A stretch of DNA of 64,000 nt from PRS1 sp965250265 (GTDB lineage: Bacteria; Bacteroidota; Bacteroidia; Flavobacteriales; Flavobacteriaceae), in contig CBDFNO010000014.1 of assembly GCA_965250265.1 (NCBI GenBank), positions 372,001 to 436,000 of the forward strand. Direction: 5' to 3'. Each line of letters starts with the position of its first letter. Position 1 is the first letter of the stretch. A program made the position numbers and the translations under genes. Below the pieces are notes generated by a model. The model was not told the DNA's origin. It worked only from the letters and a program-made list of their open reading frames with translations, and did no database searches. This document shows positions 43,283-53,048 of the stretch, one piece after another.

Positions 43283-43314
43283 AAAATCCCGTTACCAAAT
43301 GGTAACGGGATTTT
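43283..43314 (-). terminator. Terminator between the second and third TonB genes
   Basis: AAAATCCCGTTACC (43283-43296) and GGTAACGGGATTTT (43301-43314) form a perfect 14-bp stem around AAAT, with A/T tracts on both sides. It is nearly identical to the hairpin at 44177-44209. Confidence 0.88.
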
Positions 43315-43353
43315 GATTATATAGATATTTGTCCTTGCAGGAATAACAACAAA

Positions 43354-44118
43354 TTAATCTTGCACCTGAAAGATTATTGGTAACGAATAAGATACGGTTA
43401 CGGGGACACCTCTTTGTTTTCCTGGTTTCATTTTGGGTAATAAGTTAATGACACGAGCTGCTTCTTTTTCAAGTCTTGGATGAGGTGCTCTGGAGCGTAC
43501 ACCTATAACATTTCCATTTTTATCAATTTTAAAAACAACACTTATTCGTTGTTTCCCTGTAAGACCTAAAGGTTCAGCTAAATCTGTGTTAAACTTTCTT
43601 TGCACAAATTTATTTATTTTATCAGACATACATTTTCTTTTCGAGTCGTTATTACCATTTTCGCACCCAGGATAAATTGGGACGTTTTCTATAAATGGAA
43701 AAGGCACATCAACATCTTCTTCTTCTTCAATTACATTAATGTCAATTACTTCTGCTATTTTATCTTCTTCACTAGTTTCAGTGGGTTCAATTACAGTTTC
43801 TATAACATCGTCCTCATCCTCTTTAATTTCAATATCAGGTTTTATTACAGTAACTGGTGGTGGCAATTTTTTAATTTCTTTAATAATGGGAATTTCTTCA
43901 TCATCTATTTCGCCAGGATTTATCATTCCTATATCAATATAGGCTTTTTCATAAGTCTTGTAATTAATAGAAAAATAACTAACTATCAGCATTAATAATA
44001 AACCTACAGCAAAATAGATAGATCCATTACGTGTTACATCTGCTTTTGGATTTTTTTTTGGTTTTGTGATTTTTTGGTTTTGACCAATGGGTTTGTGAGT
44101 TCTTTTTGAAATTTTCAT
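43354..44118 (-). CDS. TonB-family protein (second tandem copy)
   Basis: 254 residues. The start resembles the third copy (KISKRTHKPIGQNQKITKP), while the rest matches the first copy closely. It has a membrane helix (IYFAVGLLLMLIVSYFSIN), an acidic linker (IEIKEDEDDVIETVIEPTE) and a TonB_C domain (VPIYPGCENGNNDSKRKCMSDKI, RISVVFKIDKNGNVIGVRSR, SLPIIFQVQD). It appears to be a mosaic of the two flanking paralogues, consistent with tandem duplication and exchange. Confidence 0.88.
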   Translation of the reverse strand: MKISKRTHKPIGQNQKITKPKKNPKADVTRNGSIYFAVGLLLMLIVSYFSINYKTYEKAYIDIGMINPGEIDDEEIPIIKEIKKLPPPVTVIKPDIEIKEDEDDVIETVIEPTETSEEDKIAEVIDINVIEEEEDVDVPFPFIENVPIYPGCENGNNDSKRKCMSDKINKFVQRKFNTDLAEPLGLTGKQRISVVFKIDKNGNVIGVRSRAPHPRLEKEAARVINLLPKMKPGKQRGVPVTVSYSLPIIFQVQD

Positions 44119-44176
44119 AATTATTAAATTTAAGATGTTAATAGATTATAAATAAATCACAATAAGCATACCAAAA

Positions 44177-44209
44177 AAAATCCCGTTACCAAATTGGTAA
44201 CGGGATTTT
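44177..44209 (-). terminator. Terminator between the first and second TonB genes
   Basis: AAAATCCCGTTACC (44177-44190) and GGTAACGGGATTTT (44196-44209) form a 14-bp perfect stem around AAATT. Same stem as at 43283-43314, duplicated along with the gene. Confidence 0.88.
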
Positions 44210-44236
44210 AAATTTATGTGTTGGAATATTATTTTA

Positions 44237-44956
44237 TCAATCCTGTACTTGAAAGATAATTGGTAAAGAGTAAGGTACAGTTACTGCCTTCCCTCTTTGT
44301 CTTCCAGGTTTCATTTTAGGCAGCAAATTAATTACTCGTGCTGCTTCTTTTTCAAGTCTTGGGTGCGGTGCTCTTGAGCGAACGCCTACAACATTCCCAT
44401 TTTTATCAATTTTAAAAATAACGTTAATACGTTGTCTACCTGTAAGCCCTAAGTCTCCAGCTAAATCTGTATTAAATTTCTTAACTACAAATTTTTGAAT
44501 CTTATCAGACATACATTTTCTTTTGGCTGCATTATTTCCTTTTTCACAACCAGGAAAGACTGGAACATTTTCGATAACTGCAAAAGGGACTTCAATGTCT
44601 TCTTCCTCTTCTTCTACTTCTATATCTTCTACTTCTATTATTTCTTCTTCTTCATCTGTTTCTGTAGACTCTATAACAGTTTCTTCTATCTCTTCTTCGT
44701 CTTCTACAATTTCAATAACTTCAGGAGCTGCAGGAGGAGGAGGAGGAGGAGGAGGAGTTTTAATTTGTTCAGTAATAGGTACTTCATCATCATCTAATTC
44801 ATCCATGTTTAATAGTCCTATATCAATATCGTCCTTGTCGTAAGATTTATAATTAATAGTAGAATAAGTTACTACTAACATTAACAATAGACCTACTGCA
44901 AAATAGATAGATCCGTTTCGTCTTACATCTGCTTTTGGATTTTTTTTAAGTTCCAT
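44237..44956 (-). CDS. TonB-family protein (first tandem copy)
   Basis: 239 residues. A short cytoplasmic start (ELKKNPKADVRRNGS) and membrane helix (IYFAVGLLLMLVVTYSTIN) are followed by a proline run (KTPPPPPPPPAAPEV), an extremely acidic linker (IEVEDIEVEEEEEDIEV) and a TonB_C domain (VPVFPGCEKGNNAAKRKCMSDKI, RINVIFKIDKNGNVVGVRSR). The proline-rich linker makes this the most typical energy transducer of the three. The partner receptors and ExbB/ExbD genes are not in the window. Confidence 0.9.
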   Translation of the reverse strand: MELKKNPKADVRRNGSIYFAVGLLLMLVVTYSTINYKSYDKDDIDIGLLNMDELDDDEVPITEQIKTPPPPPPPPAAPEVIEIVEDEEEIEETVIESTETDEEEEIIEVEDIEVEEEEEDIEVPFAVIENVPVFPGCEKGNNAAKRKCMSDKIQKFVVKKFNTDLAGDLGLTGRQRINVIFKIDKNGNVVGVRSRAPHPRLEKEAARVINLLPKMKPGRQRGKAVTVPYSLPIIFQVQD

Positions 44957-45017
44957 AATTTGTTTTGTGTTTTCGAGATTTGTAAAATAACCAATAATTT
45001 GCTAAAAAAACAAGGGT

Positions 45018-45386
45018 TTATAACTTTTTAACGATTGTTCTGTTTCTTATAATAATAAAAAGTGATGCAATCATTACTCCAATACAATTTGCAAGAATAT
45101 CTAATACATCTAATTGTCTTACAATTGTTAACTGTCCTTGTAATACCTCAATAATTATACCATAAACAACTGAAAATAGTGCTGCACAAAAAATTGGTTT
45201 TGCTATTTTTAAGCGTAGTAGCGTAAAGTGCCATAATGAGAAGAGTATTCCATAAGCGAAAACGTGAATAATCTTATCATCGTAATTAGTGCCTATTTTT
45301 GGAAGCGAAGTTATGGTTGTTAAGCTAAAAATTGCTAAAATTAGTGTATAACAAATCGTTAGTATTAACAATATTCTTTTATACAC
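45018..45386 (-). CDS. VanZ-like membrane protein
   Basis: 122 residues with four membrane helices (ILLILTICYTLILAIFSL, HVFAYGILFSLWHFTLL, CAALFSVVYGIIIEVLQ, DVLDILANCIGVMIASLFIII). The VanZ pattern is clear: DKIIHVFAYGIL, GIIIEVLQGQLTIVRQLDVLDILANCIG. The family includes a teicoplanin-resistance protein, but most members are of unknown function. It overlaps the end of gcvH by 8 bases. Confidence 0.88.
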   Translation of the reverse strand: MYKRILLILTICYTLILAIFSLTTITSLPKIGTNYDDKIIHVFAYGILFSLWHFTLLRLKIAKPIFCAALFSVVYGIIIEVLQGQLTIVRQLDVLDILANCIGVMIASLFIIIRNRTIVKKL

Positions 45387-45759
45387 CTATTATAGCTTTA
45401 TAATCTTCAGCTGAAAGTAAATCATCTAACTGAGAAGCATCGGAGAGTTTTACTTTTATCATCCAACCATCACCATAAGGGTCGTTATTAACTTTTTCAG
45501 GTTCGTCTTCCAGAGACTCATTAAATTCTATTATCTCACCTGATACAGGTAAAAATAAATCTGAAACGGTTTTTACTGCTTCTACAGTTCCGAAAATTTC
45601 TTCTATATCTAAAGTTTCGTCTAAGGTTTCTACTTCTACATATACAATATCTCCTAATTCGCTTTGAGCAAAATCTGTAATTCCTACTGTAATTGTTTCA
45701 CCTTCAATTTTAATCCACTCGTGATCTTTAGTGTATTTTAATTCTGATGGAATGTTCAT
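45379..45759 (-). CDS. gcvH: Glycine cleavage system H protein
   Basis: 126 residues. The lipoyl-attachment Lys63 is in GTVEAVKTVSDL, with the family start KYTKDHEWI and SGEIIEFNESLEDEPEKVNNDPYGDGWMIKV. It shuttles the aminomethyl group and electrons in glycine cleavage. It lies 30 bases after sprA and overlaps the VanZ-like gene. Confidence 0.96.
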   Translation of the reverse strand: MNIPSELKYTKDHEWIKIEGETITVGITDFAQSELGDIVYVEVETLDETLDIEEIFGTVEAVKTVSDLFLPVSGEIIEFNESLEDEPEKVNNDPYGDGWMIKVKLSDASQLDDLLSAEDYKAIIGV

Positions 45760-45791
45760 AATGTAATTTTTTACTGTAAATATGTTAATTT

Positions 45792-48700
45792 TTAATTTCC
45801 GAAATTATAACGTAATGTAATTCCCGAACGTATAGTTGTTTGTGGGAATGCCGTTGATATTGCGTATTCTGAAAACGAATAATCAAAATAGAAAATACCC
45901 GTTAAAGCCTTACTAAATGCATAATCTGCCGAGTATTTAAAACTCCAAATCGTTTGACCTGAAGTTACTTGATTATTGTCTAAATCTAAATATCGAATAA
46001 TGGTCTTATTATCTCTAACAGAAATATCTGCTTTCATATTCAAATCGCTTTTTACAATTTGTCTCGGTCCTGCAATTTGTGATCTTATTTTAACATCTTT
46101 TATTCTATACCCTAAACCAATAATATACTCCTTGCCTTGAATTTCGGTTAATAAATTATTGTCAAAACTTAAAGATAATATACGATCCTTTTTAATTTCA
46201 GCTAGAATTTTAAGAGAGTTTTTCATTTCCATATCAATCCTAATTAATGGGCTGAACTGTTCGGATAAAGTAATATTACTAAATAGAGTTTCGTTTTTAT
46301 AGTTCCCCGATTGGTCAAAAACATTAGGGTTTTGAGTTGTATAATCTCCATTTGGGTTAGCTGCATTATAATCCAGATTTGATCTAAACTGAAGTATTGT
46401 ATATGCAGATTGGTAACCATGTGTTACAGAAAATCGTTTAAATTGCTTTTTAAACCAATCGAACTGCATAAATCCTGTGTATTTTAATTCCCAATTAGGA
46501 ATTGGCACATCTCTAAATGCGCTTAAGTTAACTTTCCCAGCATCTTTGCCAGAATATGCTGCTAAAAATGCGGGTAATAATACAGCTTGATTGGTTTTTC
46601 CATAACCTAACGGAAAACTATTTAAGTCTCCATCTTCAAAGTTATTTGGATTCGAAAAATCTACTCCAGCATTCTGTGCTAAACGTCGTGCAATTACTAA
46701 TCTATTAGCTCTAAAATCGTCAAACGTTGCAGACCCTTTTTCATCACTGCTGCTAAAAGCTGTTTTAATTAATGCTGTTGAAATATTAAAATTTCCAAAC
46801 GTGTTTTGAATTAATGAGTTAAACTCATTGCTAAAGCCATCTCCATTTGTATCTAAAGCATTGAAGGATTCTGTAAAGTTTTCAGAATAAGTTCTTCCTC
46901 CTTTTAGATCAATTTTTAAATTTCTAACAGGTTCTATATTAACTGAAAAATCTAAATTTTTGGTTTGAACTTCGGTATATTGTTGATTAAAATCTGGAAA
47001 AACAGTTAACCAACCATTTCTAGCGGCAAGATGCCTGATGTCTCTTTGGCTTCCAAACGTATAACCAAATGTTGGCTTAAGTGTCCCAATAAATCCAGGC
47101 GTTTGTAAATATCCTGGTAAATAAGTCCCATTATTTTCTGAATAATTAAGTTGAATTCTTTTTACACTTGTTATAACGTCTATTAAACCATTATATAGTG
47201 TATTCTTTTTTGTTGTTTGGCTATTATTTCTTGTAGCTGGATTAGGTAAGCTTCTACTTGCTCCAGGATTACTAGGTGTTGTTCTTCTTCTAGTAGTTTT
47301 CTTTTTTAAACCTAAATAATTATAGAGCTTTCGCATATCTAAAGTTGCATTTAGGTTATGTGTATTAGCATTAGAAATAGAATTTCCTAGATCGTACGTT
47401 TGTCCATCTATAGTTAGGTCACCAAACAAATCGGATCCTTTATTCCATTGAAAATCGCCAGTATAAGCATAGGTCGCTCTCAAGAAACTTAAGGTTGGTA
47501 TTTTATGTAATGGTAGCTCATAATTTATACCCAGTTGCTGATATTGCCTGTTAGGATCTCCTACATCAAAGAAGCCATCCCAAACATCTAATGAAGAGTC
47601 TTGTTCTCCATTTAAAATATCGTCTACAAAATAATTACGTACAATGTTATTATTTGCAGCTGTAAAGTTTAAACGCAATGCATCTGTGATATCATAGTTT
47701 ACAGTATATTGGAAATCGAAAGTATAGTTTCTTCTAAACAATTCTTCCAAACCAATATTAGCTCCACCCAAATCTGCTTCTCTGAATTTTTGCTTATTGA
47801 ATTGTCTTATAAAATCTGTATTAAATGAAAAACTTGTAGGCAATAAATTAAAATTAAAATCTTTTAATATTTGCCAATACTTCCCTTTAAATAAGGAATC
47901 ATTCTTTTTAAAAGGTTCAATTTTTATTGGATTAAAATTAAAGCTATAATTAGCCCCAACCCTTACTGTTTGGTCCAAAGAATTTTCAATTTCAAAATCT
48001 CTATGCTCTGTTTGATTATAAGAATAGTTAAATGTTAAATTCTCTACATCATAAAATCTCGGAGTGCCTTCGCCTATTCTTTGCTTACGAACTCCTATAA
48101 AATTAATACTTTGACGTTTTGTATAATCTTCAGATTGTTGTAAAATGGTTTCTCTTTCAGTACTTGTTTGAGCAGCATCCAAACGATTTTGCAGTTTAAT
48201 ATCTTTGTATTGTTGATCGTATTCAGGAGTAATGAGTTCTTCACTTTGCCCATAATTAAAAGGAATTTGTAATCCCCATTTTTTTGGCAACAACTGACCA
48301 ATATTAATATTAGTCACAACATCATATTGTTTTACATCTTCTCTACTTCGTTCATTAGGTCCTTGCTCTATGGTTCCGAATCCAGTAGTACTTTGCCTTC
48401 CTGTTGCACTAACATTCATAAAATCTGCAATATTGGTATCCATACTAATTACAGCTGCCCAACCACCTTTGTTATCCATGTCCGATAGACGTAATTCATT
48501 AAACCAAACTTCAGTACATATATCTGTATTATTAATTTTTGTGTGTGAATTTTTAATACCAACCATTAAAACTCTTACATCTCCAAAATTTGGATTTCCT
48601 TTAATTGCCACACGATGTTGTCCAACTGTATAAGGAGAGAATTCTGGAATTGAAACTTCATCCAACACACCGTCTATAACATCGTAAAATGTTGCATCAA

Positions 48701-51700
48701 CATTACCTAAACTTCCATTTGCTATCCCTAACGATTTTATTTTTTCTAAAACTTCAATTGGTAAATTAATTTCGTTTACTTGAGGCCATACAACAGTTGG
48801 ATCAATAGAATTTGCTGATACTTGCAAAGGCACTTCAATTTGATAGTAATTTTGTGTAAAGTCGTTACCCATTCTAATAAACCCTATAGCATCTCCATCC
48901 ATTAATCCTGGAGTATCTCCTTCTTCGGCATGGATAAACATTCGCAATTTTTTGAACTGGCGCATATCCACATTAATATTTTTATATACAGCTCTGGAAT
49001 CTTGAGGCTCTAATTCACAAACATTTACTACTAATGATTGTTCATTTTGTCTCACTATTGTATTGTTATTGTTTAGCTGTTCAAGCTCAACTCCTGGAGG
49101 AATAACGTAATTCCCTTCATTTTCCTGTAGGCCTATAACACCGACGTTAAATTCGGTGCCATCATCATCAACATTGGGGTCGTCGCTATCTAAAGCTAAC
49201 TTATAGCGTCTCCAATCACTTCTTACTAAATCTAAAGTAGCAAAACGCAAAACAGTGTTTTCAGAAAAATCCTTTAAAAACATACGTGTAAAACGAATAG
49301 ATCTAAAATCACTAATACTTCCTATAGTATTAGTAGATTCTGTTAATGGAATTCTAAACTGGTACCATTTTATATCTGCTGAATTACCATTAGGTAAGGT
49401 TACATTTATATTTTTTCTATCTACAATAAATTGGTTATTAAGATCGGCCAGACTAGTTGGTGTAATATCCATTTCATATTCAAAATAACTATCAATCGTG
49501 TTCATAGTATTATCACGATTTATGTCTTCAACATCTGGTTGTGGTGTTAATCCACGATTAGTATCTGTAAATGTATCTGGAGAGTTTCCTTCTAAACCAT
49601 TATAACGTTTATAACGTTCAAAAATATTTCCTTCTGCGTTTAAGAAGTATGCATAGTTATCGTTGGATGGATCATCTAATCCTTGAAATGGTAGGATTTC
49701 AGGTAGCACAGTAGAAGAAACCAGAGTAGATTTTTCATCTGCATCGCTATAACCATCTAAACCAACATCCTGGTTTGTACGTTCTTGGCCAAGTGATGAA
49801 AACGCATAAATTAAGGACTGATTTTGGGGAATTGCCCAATTTAATCCTGTATTTAAAAGTGCTGTAATATCTCCATCTTCCGGTAATCCATTTTCATATT
49901 GTTTTCTTCCATCTTTTAAAACATCTTCTGAAACATTTCCTAAATTGAATGTTAATTTACCTCCTGGATTTGTTAGATTTTCTAAAAAAGGATCTTGTAA
50001 CCAAAACTCAATATATTCAACGTTAGATTGTTCAAAATCGGTCGAAGTTAATTGTCTTGTAATACCTGCCCAACCATTATTAGGATCTACACCATTTTCA
50101 GATCCTGGACGGAAATTATAAGGTCCTCTTTCGGTTGGATAATATACTAAATCGAGTGTGTTAATAATAGTGGTTTGTCCCTGTACTAAATCTAACTCTG
50201 GAAAAATTTCATCTATAAAAACACGTCTAGTGTATAAATCTGATATATCATCATCACTCATTCCACTAGGTCTTTGGCTACTATAAAAAATAGGGTCGAC
50301 CGTGTACCAATTTAGTTGTGCTCGATCATAACCATTTTGAATACCATTTCCATCTTCAACTCCTTCTTGTCCATCTCCATCTATATCGAATGGCCTGCTA
50401 GATAAAAACCAAGCTTGCGGAGATAAAAGATCGATTGCATTTTGTGTGCCTTCAAAATCATCAATATAAGAGGTAGCTTCTCCTGCAAAATCTGATCCTT
50501 TTGGTGAACCAGGAAGCAAATAAGCAAATTCTCCTCTTACTGATAAATTTGAGGGTACATCAGTATCTATATTTGGTAACTTATTTGCAAGACGTGTTAA
50601 AAAAGGTACTTCAGTAGAAAAATTCCCATTAATTCCAAAAATAGAATTGTTTATAGGCTCGGTTCCCAAATTTGCCTTTTGAGTTATTGGCCTTTCATTT
50701 AAGTTTAAGAATGTAGCTCCTAAAACAAAATTTTCGTTAAACTGGTGTTCAACATTTAACCCTGTAAAACGTTTAGTTTGTTGTCCAAATACTGCGTTGT
50801 TTTCTACAGATACCTGTATAGGTGTATTAGAAGCTTGTAAGGCTGGGTCTAATATTTGAACAGTTCCTAACTGGTAATTCACTGTATAATCTACTCCTTC
50901 AATTAAAACTCTGCCTCCTGCAGTTACTTTAACTGAGCCTCTTGGCACATTAAATGCGCCTATAGGAATTCCAGAACCTCCTGAGGATTTATAACGCCCT
51001 TTTATTTGAAATTTATTCTTTTCGCCATCTTCTAAAGCTGCAGTTTTAGTTTCTTTATAAAGTGTTCTATAGACGTATTTTTTTTGATTAGCATTATAAT
51101 CGGTTGAAACACTTTCATCTCCATCATAATTTTCACTTATATTCAGCCTTAACTTTTCAAATAAATAATTTCCAAAGGGTTCTACATTTGTAAAAATAAT
51201 TTTTCCATTTTGTTGTATTACAGTAATGCCTGGAACAAAATCGAAAAAACCATCACCATTTGTTTGCGGATCGTTATTAAAATTTAATTTATCTAGATTA
51301 AAGACTCTCAATAATGGTGTCTCTTCTATTGCATCTTGATTAGGTGCAGGTGTTGGAAAAGGTGTCCCGTCAACTGGAGTTATAAAGTTTAATGGTGAGG
51401 TTTCAGTATAAAAGATATTTAATTTAAAATCTTCTTTGCTCAATTGAAATGACCCAGTATTATAAATATTCTTCATCATTAAGTCCCAAATTGGTTCATC
51501 TACATCTGTAACTGTGCTTTTAAGCATTTTGAGTACCAAACTATTGGTATTAATAACTGGGTTGCCAGTGTTTATGTCTTCCGTTACTTCAGTAGCATCA
51601 ACACCATCGTTAGCAAATTCACCCACTTGATATACTTGATCTCCTACAGTAAATTGAAATGCAACCGATAATATTTCATCATTTTGTAAACGTTGATTTA

Positions 51701-53042
51701 AAGAAATATATCCTAATTGTGTGTTTAGTGTATATTCTCTTCCTTGCAACAGTTTCTTTGCATTTTCAAGTTTACCGTAATCGAACCCTTCGTTCACGCC
51801 TGGAACTAAAATTCCTGCTTGTATTGTAGCAACATCTCTTATAGCTTCTGTAATTTGAGATCCTGCACCACCAATGTTCTTTGGATCATATGCATTATTT
51901 GAGTTATCTGGAAAAGCATTTGGACCAGCTGTTACATTTACTGCTGAACCAAGAATATTTGATTCTCCTAAATCCTGAAGAGCTACAATATTTCTTACAT
52001 TCTCTGTTTGTGTTGTTCGATTAGTTACCCAAACTTCTATCCTCGTAATTTGTAAGCCTTGATTATTTATATAAGGATAGGTCTCTAAAGCCTTATCGTA
52101 ATTGTCTCTAAAATATTGGGCCAGGAAAAAATGTCGATTCTCGTCGTAATCTAAACCAAAGAATTCAAACTCTTCAAGAGTTCCTCCTCCTTGAGAAACA
52201 ACAGTTCTTGTTTGTGATTTTTGTTCAGAAAAGACTCCAGTTATTTTTGTTTTACCAAATTGTAGTTCTGTTTTTACACCAAACAAACTTTGAGCTCCTG
52301 AAATTAAGGAGCTATTTAATGGCATACTTACATTACCAACTTCAATTTTTTGAAGAATATCATCTTCGGTTGGTGTATACTCAAGTTTAAATAAATTTTG
52401 AAAATCGAAGGTTGATTGCGTGTCGTAGTTTGTTTCTATTTGCAAACGTGTTCCAACTTTACCCAATAAACTTAAACTGATTCTCTGATCGAAATCGAAT
52501 GTGAAATTACTTCTGTTCCTTGGTGAAAACGATGGATTATCCTGTTTAGAAAATAAAACACCTAAATCCATTTCTACAGAACCTTGTGGTATTACTTCAA
52601 TTGTATTGCCTCCAAAGACACTTTCAAAAAAATTAGAGTTTACATAAAATTCTGGAATAAGATTTTTTTGTAATTCATCCGATCCTTCTTTTTTACCATC
52701 AAAAGCATCAATCTTTTGTTTGTAGTAATCTCTTAAATTCTCTTGGCCTAACAACTTGTAATATTCAGCAGGCGTCAGTATTAAAGGGTAATTAATATTA
52801 AAATTTCCTACACTTTCAGTATAAATATATCTATCTGTAATTGGATCGTAAGTATACTTAGATACTATACTATTTGGGTTAGGCATTAGTAAATTGCCAA
52901 AAGAAAAAGTAGTACTTGTTGAATCTCTTACAGTTGTTGCAGGTGTTTGTTGTGCAAAACTTATCGCACAAAAAAACAGCATAAAACTGGCAAGCACATA
53001 TTGTAAGGCAAGTTTATATATTGTTGTGTTGGTTGTTTTCAA
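45792..53042 (-). CDS. sprA: SprA, giant outer-membrane translocon of type IX secretion / gliding motility
   Basis: 2416 residues, the usual length. Signal peptide (LQYVLASFMLFFCAISFAQQ). Recognised SprA segments include NFNINYPLILTPAEYYKLLGQENLRDYYKQKIDAFDG, the repeated motility-related SprA domain features (RGEFAYLLPGSPKG, SYIDDFEGTQNAIDLLSPQAWFLSSR), EIWFNELRLSDMDNKGGWAAV-like (here CTEVWFNELRLSDMDNKG) and a C-terminal barrel end ITLRYNFGN. SprA forms the outer-membrane pore of the type IX secretion system and is needed for gliding. It follows ruvA by 6 bases, the standard flavobacterial arrangement. Confidence 0.96.
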   Translation of the reverse strand: MKTTNTTIYKLALQYVLASFMLFFCAISFAQQTPATTVRDSTSTTFSFGNLLMPNPNSIVSKYTYDPITDRYIYTESVGNFNINYPLILTPAEYYKLLGQENLRDYYKQKIDAFDGKKEGSDELQKNLIPEFYVNSNFFESVFGGNTIEVIPQGSVEMDLGVLFSKQDNPSFSPRNRSNFTFDFDQRISLSLLGKVGTRLQIETNYDTQSTFDFQNLFKLEYTPTEDDILQKIEVGNVSMPLNSSLISGAQSLFGVKTELQFGKTKITGVFSEQKSQTRTVVSQGGGTLEEFEFFGLDYDENRHFFLAQYFRDNYDKALETYPYINNQGLQITRIEVWVTNRTTQTENVRNIVALQDLGESNILGSAVNVTAGPNAFPDNSNNAYDPKNIGGAGSQITEAIRDVATIQAGILVPGVNEGFDYGKLENAKKLLQGREYTLNTQLGYISLNQRLQNDEILSVAFQFTVGDQVYQVGEFANDGVDATEVTEDINTGNPVINTNSLVLKMLKSTVTDVDEPIWDLMMKNIYNTGSFQLSKEDFKLNIFYTETSPLNFITPVDGTPFPTPAPNQDAIEETPLLRVFNLDKLNFNNDPQTNGDGFFDFVPGITVIQQNGKIIFTNVEPFGNYLFEKLRLNISENYDGDESVSTDYNANQKKYVYRTLYKETKTAALEDGEKNKFQIKGRYKSSGGSGIPIGAFNVPRGSVKVTAGGRVLIEGVDYTVNYQLGTVQILDPALQASNTPIQVSVENNAVFGQQTKRFTGLNVEHQFNENFVLGATFLNLNERPITQKANLGTEPINNSIFGINGNFSTEVPFLTRLANKLPNIDTDVPSNLSVRGEFAYLLPGSPKGSDFAGEATSYIDDFEGTQNAIDLLSPQAWFLSSRPFDIDGDGQEGVEDGNGIQNGYDRAQLNWYTVDPIFYSSQRPSGMSDDDISDLYTRRVFIDEIFPELDLVQGQTTIINTLDLVYYPTERGPYNFRPGSENGVDPNNGWAGITRQLTSTDFEQSNVEYIEFWLQDPFLENLTNPGGKLTFNLGNVSEDVLKDGRKQYENGLPEDGDITALLNTGLNWAIPQNQSLIYAFSSLGQERTNQDVGLDGYSDADEKSTLVSSTVLPEILPFQGLDDPSNDNYAYFLNAEGNIFERYKRYNGLEGNSPDTFTDTNRGLTPQPDVEDINRDNTMNTIDSYFEYEMDITPTSLADLNNQFIVDRKNINVTLPNGNSADIKWYQFRIPLTESTNTIGSISDFRSIRFTRMFLKDFSENTVLRFATLDLVRSDWRRYKLALDSDDPNVDDDGTEFNVGVIGLQENEGNYVIPPGVELEQLNNNNTIVRQNEQSLVVNVCELEPQDSRAVYKNINVDMRQFKKLRMFIHAEEGDTPGLMDGDAIGFIRMGNDFTQNYYQIEVPLQVSANSIDPTVVWPQVNEINLPIEVLEKIKSLGIANGSLGNVDATFYDVIDGVLDEVSIPEFSPYTVGQHRVAIKGNPNFGDVRVLMVGIKNSHTKINNTDICTEVWFNELRLSDMDNKGGWAAVISMDTNIADFMNVSATGRQSTTGFGTIEQGPNERSREDVKQYDVVTNINIGQLLPKKWGLQIPFNYGQSEELITPEYDQQYKDIKLQNRLDAAQTSTERETILQQSEDYTKRQSINFIGVRKQRIGEGTPRFYDVENLTFNYSYNQTEHRDFEIENSLDQTVRVGANYSFNFNPIKIEPFKKNDSLFKGKYWQILKDFNFNLLPTSFSFNTDFIRQFNKQKFREADLGGANIGLEELFRRNYTFDFQYTVNYDITDALRLNFTAANNNIVRNYFVDDILNGEQDSSLDVWDGFFDVGDPNRQYQQLGINYELPLHKIPTLSFLRATYAYTGDFQWNKGSDLFGDLTIDGQTYDLGNSISNANTHNLNATLDMRKLYNYLGLKKKTTRRRTTPSNPGASRSLPNPATRNNSQTTKKNTLYNGLIDVITSVKRIQLNYSENNGTYLPGYLQTPGFIGTLKPTFGYTFGSQRDIRHLAARNGWLTVFPDFNQQYTEVQTKNLDFSVNIEPVRNLKIDLKGGRTYSENFTESFNALDTNGDGFSNEFNSLIQNTFGNFNISTALIKTAFSSSDEKGSATFDDFRANRLVIARRLAQNAGVDFSNPNNFEDGDLNSFPLGYGKTNQAVLLPAFLAAYSGKDAGKVNLSAFRDVPIPNWELKYTGFMQFDWFKKQFKRFSVTHGYQSAYTILQFRSNLDYNAANPNGDYTTQNPNVFDQSGNYKNETLFSNITLSEQFSPLIRIDMEMKNSLKILAEIKKDRILSLSFDNNLLTEIQGKEYIIGLGYRIKDVKIRSQIAGPRQIVKSDLNMKADISVRDNKTIIRYLDLDNNQVTSGQTIWSFKYSADYAFSKALTGIFYFDYSFSEYAISTAFPQTTIRSGITLRYNFGN

Positions 53043-53048
53043 TATTAA

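Noticed and set aside
43261..44220. Repeated hairpins with similar spacing, considered as a CRISPR-like or other repeat array.
   Set aside because: Only two copies, each exactly after a TonB stop codon with T-tracts. They are terminators duplicated with the genes.
43600..44843. Open frames antisense to the acidic linkers of the TonB genes.
   Set aside because: Low-complexity Ser/Ile or Phe/Tyr products created by GAA/GAT-rich coding sequence on the other strand.
45018..45386. VanZ-like protein as glycopeptide resistance.
   Set aside because: There are no other van genes, and the VanZ family is widespread with unknown function; here it is coupled to gcvH.
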